Shown piece after piece: positions 63,551 to 64,000 of a DNA stretch of 64,000 nt (positions within the stretch are counted from its first letter, which is position 1; the number at the start of each line of letters is the position of its first letter). The DNA is taken from assembly GCF_021295395.1 (NCBI RefSeq), contig NZ_JAIWOU010000001.1:1735501-1799500 (forward strand), in the 5' to 3' direction. The notes beneath the pieces are model-generated. The model was not told the DNA's origin. It ran no database searches and saw only the letters and a program-made list of their open reading frames with translations. The position numbers and the translations under genes are program-made. The stretch comes from Komagataeibacter sp. FNDCR2 (GTDB lineage Bacteria; Pseudomonadota; Alphaproteobacteria; Acetobacterales; Acetobacteraceae).

Positions 63551-64000
63551 TCACGCCGGCCCGGCTTCCTGCTGCGCCGCAGCTTCCATGCGGGCTTCGC
63601 GCAGGGCCTGCTGCGTCAGGCGCTGTTCATTGCGGCGCAGGAAAATGACGCTGATGACCAGCCCCACCGTTACCGCGGCCCCCAGCGCGATGCTGGCCGG
63701 ACCTGAAACCTGCGTGACCTTGCGGCCGAGATAGTACGCACCCGTGGCGTACCCGCCCGCCCAGCATAACCCGCCCAGCGCATTGAACAGCATGAAGCGC
63801 GGCCATGGCATGTGGTTGGCCCCGGCCAGCAGCGCCACGAATACACGCAGAAGGGCCACGAAACGCCCGAAGAAAACGATGGCGCTGCCATGATGGCGGA
63901 ATAGGAAACGGCCCAGCAGTAGCCGCTCCGGGGTGAGACGGATGCGCGCGCCATATTTTTGCAACAGCGGCAGGCCGACCTTGCGCCCGATCAGGTAGCC
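63551..64000 (-). CDS. DedA-family membrane protein, C-terminal part (5' end beyond window)
   Basis: The frame runs leftward from the window edge, so only the last 150 codons are present. RFVALLRVFVALLAGANHMPWPRFMLFNALGGLCWAGGYATGAYYLG is the conserved DedA core (F-G-R-F-V-A-L-L-R and G-x-x-x-W motifs), with a final membrane helix and a polar Gln/Arg-rich tail. DedA proteins scramble lipids or act in membrane homeostasis and drug tolerance. Confidence 0.9.
   Translation of the reverse strand, partial: GYLIGRKVGLPLLQKYGARIRLTPERLLLGRFLFRHHGSAIVFFGRFVALLRVFVALLAGANHMPWPRFMLFNALGGLCWAGGYATGAYYLGRKVTQVSGPASIALGAAVTVGLVISVIFLRRNEQRLTQQALREARMEAAAQQEAGPA

Overview
The window is GC-rich (roughly 65 percent), densely coded chromosome from an acetic acid bacterium, most likely Komagataeibacter or a close relative. 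The strongest sign is a two-gene c-di-GMP operon. Its first gene encodes a haem-PAS phosphodiesterase and its second a FAD-type PAS diguanylate cyclase, the order known from the cdg (pdeA-dgc) operons that control cellulose synthesis in Komagataeibacter xylinus. A GntP-type gluconate permease, a diketogluconate-reductase-like aldo/keto reductase, a UDP-glucuronate 4-epimerase and NADP isocitrate dehydrogenase fit that lifestyle. No rRNA, CRISPR array, transposase or prophage was seen. Two tRNA genes are present, Thr(GGT) and Gly(GCC).

Layout. 1-5 kb: the 3' part of a FUSC-type efflux protein, an exported protein, and a three-gene locus (GST-like protein, Rieske protein, divergent Rieske-less oxygenase catalytic subunit), then a 58-aa Rmf/CrpP-like protein. 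5-14.5 kb: a ClC chloride channel, glnK-amtB, a TonB-dependent receptor, a TetR regulator facing a NodT-type outer membrane efflux protein, and dksA. 14.5-21.8 kb: tRNA-Thr, a sugar-nucleotide epimerase, the c-di-GMP operon and a PlsC-like acyltransferase. 22-31 kb: a PotD-like binding protein, cbtA behind a cobalamin riboswitch, a peroxiredoxin and a SPOR lytic transglycosylase, an aldo/keto reductase, an M19 dipeptidase, ahcY, a DUF3597 protein and a CorA-family transporter. 31.3-33 kb: a type II restriction-modification pair (BglII/BstYI-type nuclease and MT-A70-type methylase) behind an AT-rich, hairpin-rich leader. 33.2-38.2 kb: tRNA-Gly, a CnoX-like thioredoxin, a LON-domain protein, a Trm112-like protein, panC and cysG. 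38.3-41.5 kb: an AaeB/AaeX/AaeA-type efflux operon. 41.5-45.5 kb: small hypotheticals, a nucleoside deaminase and a small HTH/zinc-ribbon regulator. 45.7-49.7 kb: a UvrA paralogue and the gluconate permease. 50-59.7 kb: many small exported proteins and lipoproteins, galM, an EmrE-like pump, a membrane-anchored Mrr-type nuclease and an SGNH hydrolase. 59.7-64 kb: a sulfatase-fold membrane transferase, icd, a UPF0114 protein and a truncated DedA protein.

The most unusual locus is at 2.4-4.7 kb. Two divergently transcribed proteins look like complementary halves of one Rieske non-haem iron oxygenase. One keeps the [2Fe-2S] ligands and has lost every mononuclear iron ligand at the aligned positions. 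The other keeps the N/D/H/H iron motif and has lost the Rieske loops. Other points of interest are the differing sensor domains and degenerate partner domains of the c-di-GMP pair, the restriction-modification pair, a riboswitch-controlled cbtA with no cbtB and a coupled 13-codon leader ORF, a cluster of DnaA boxes between convergent genes near 52.7 kb, a dispersed hairpin repeat seen in four places, and several genes shorter than 60 codons.

Everything is read by eye. Family calls rest on motifs, and start codons were chosen from visible Shine-Dalgarno sequences and signal peptides where possible.
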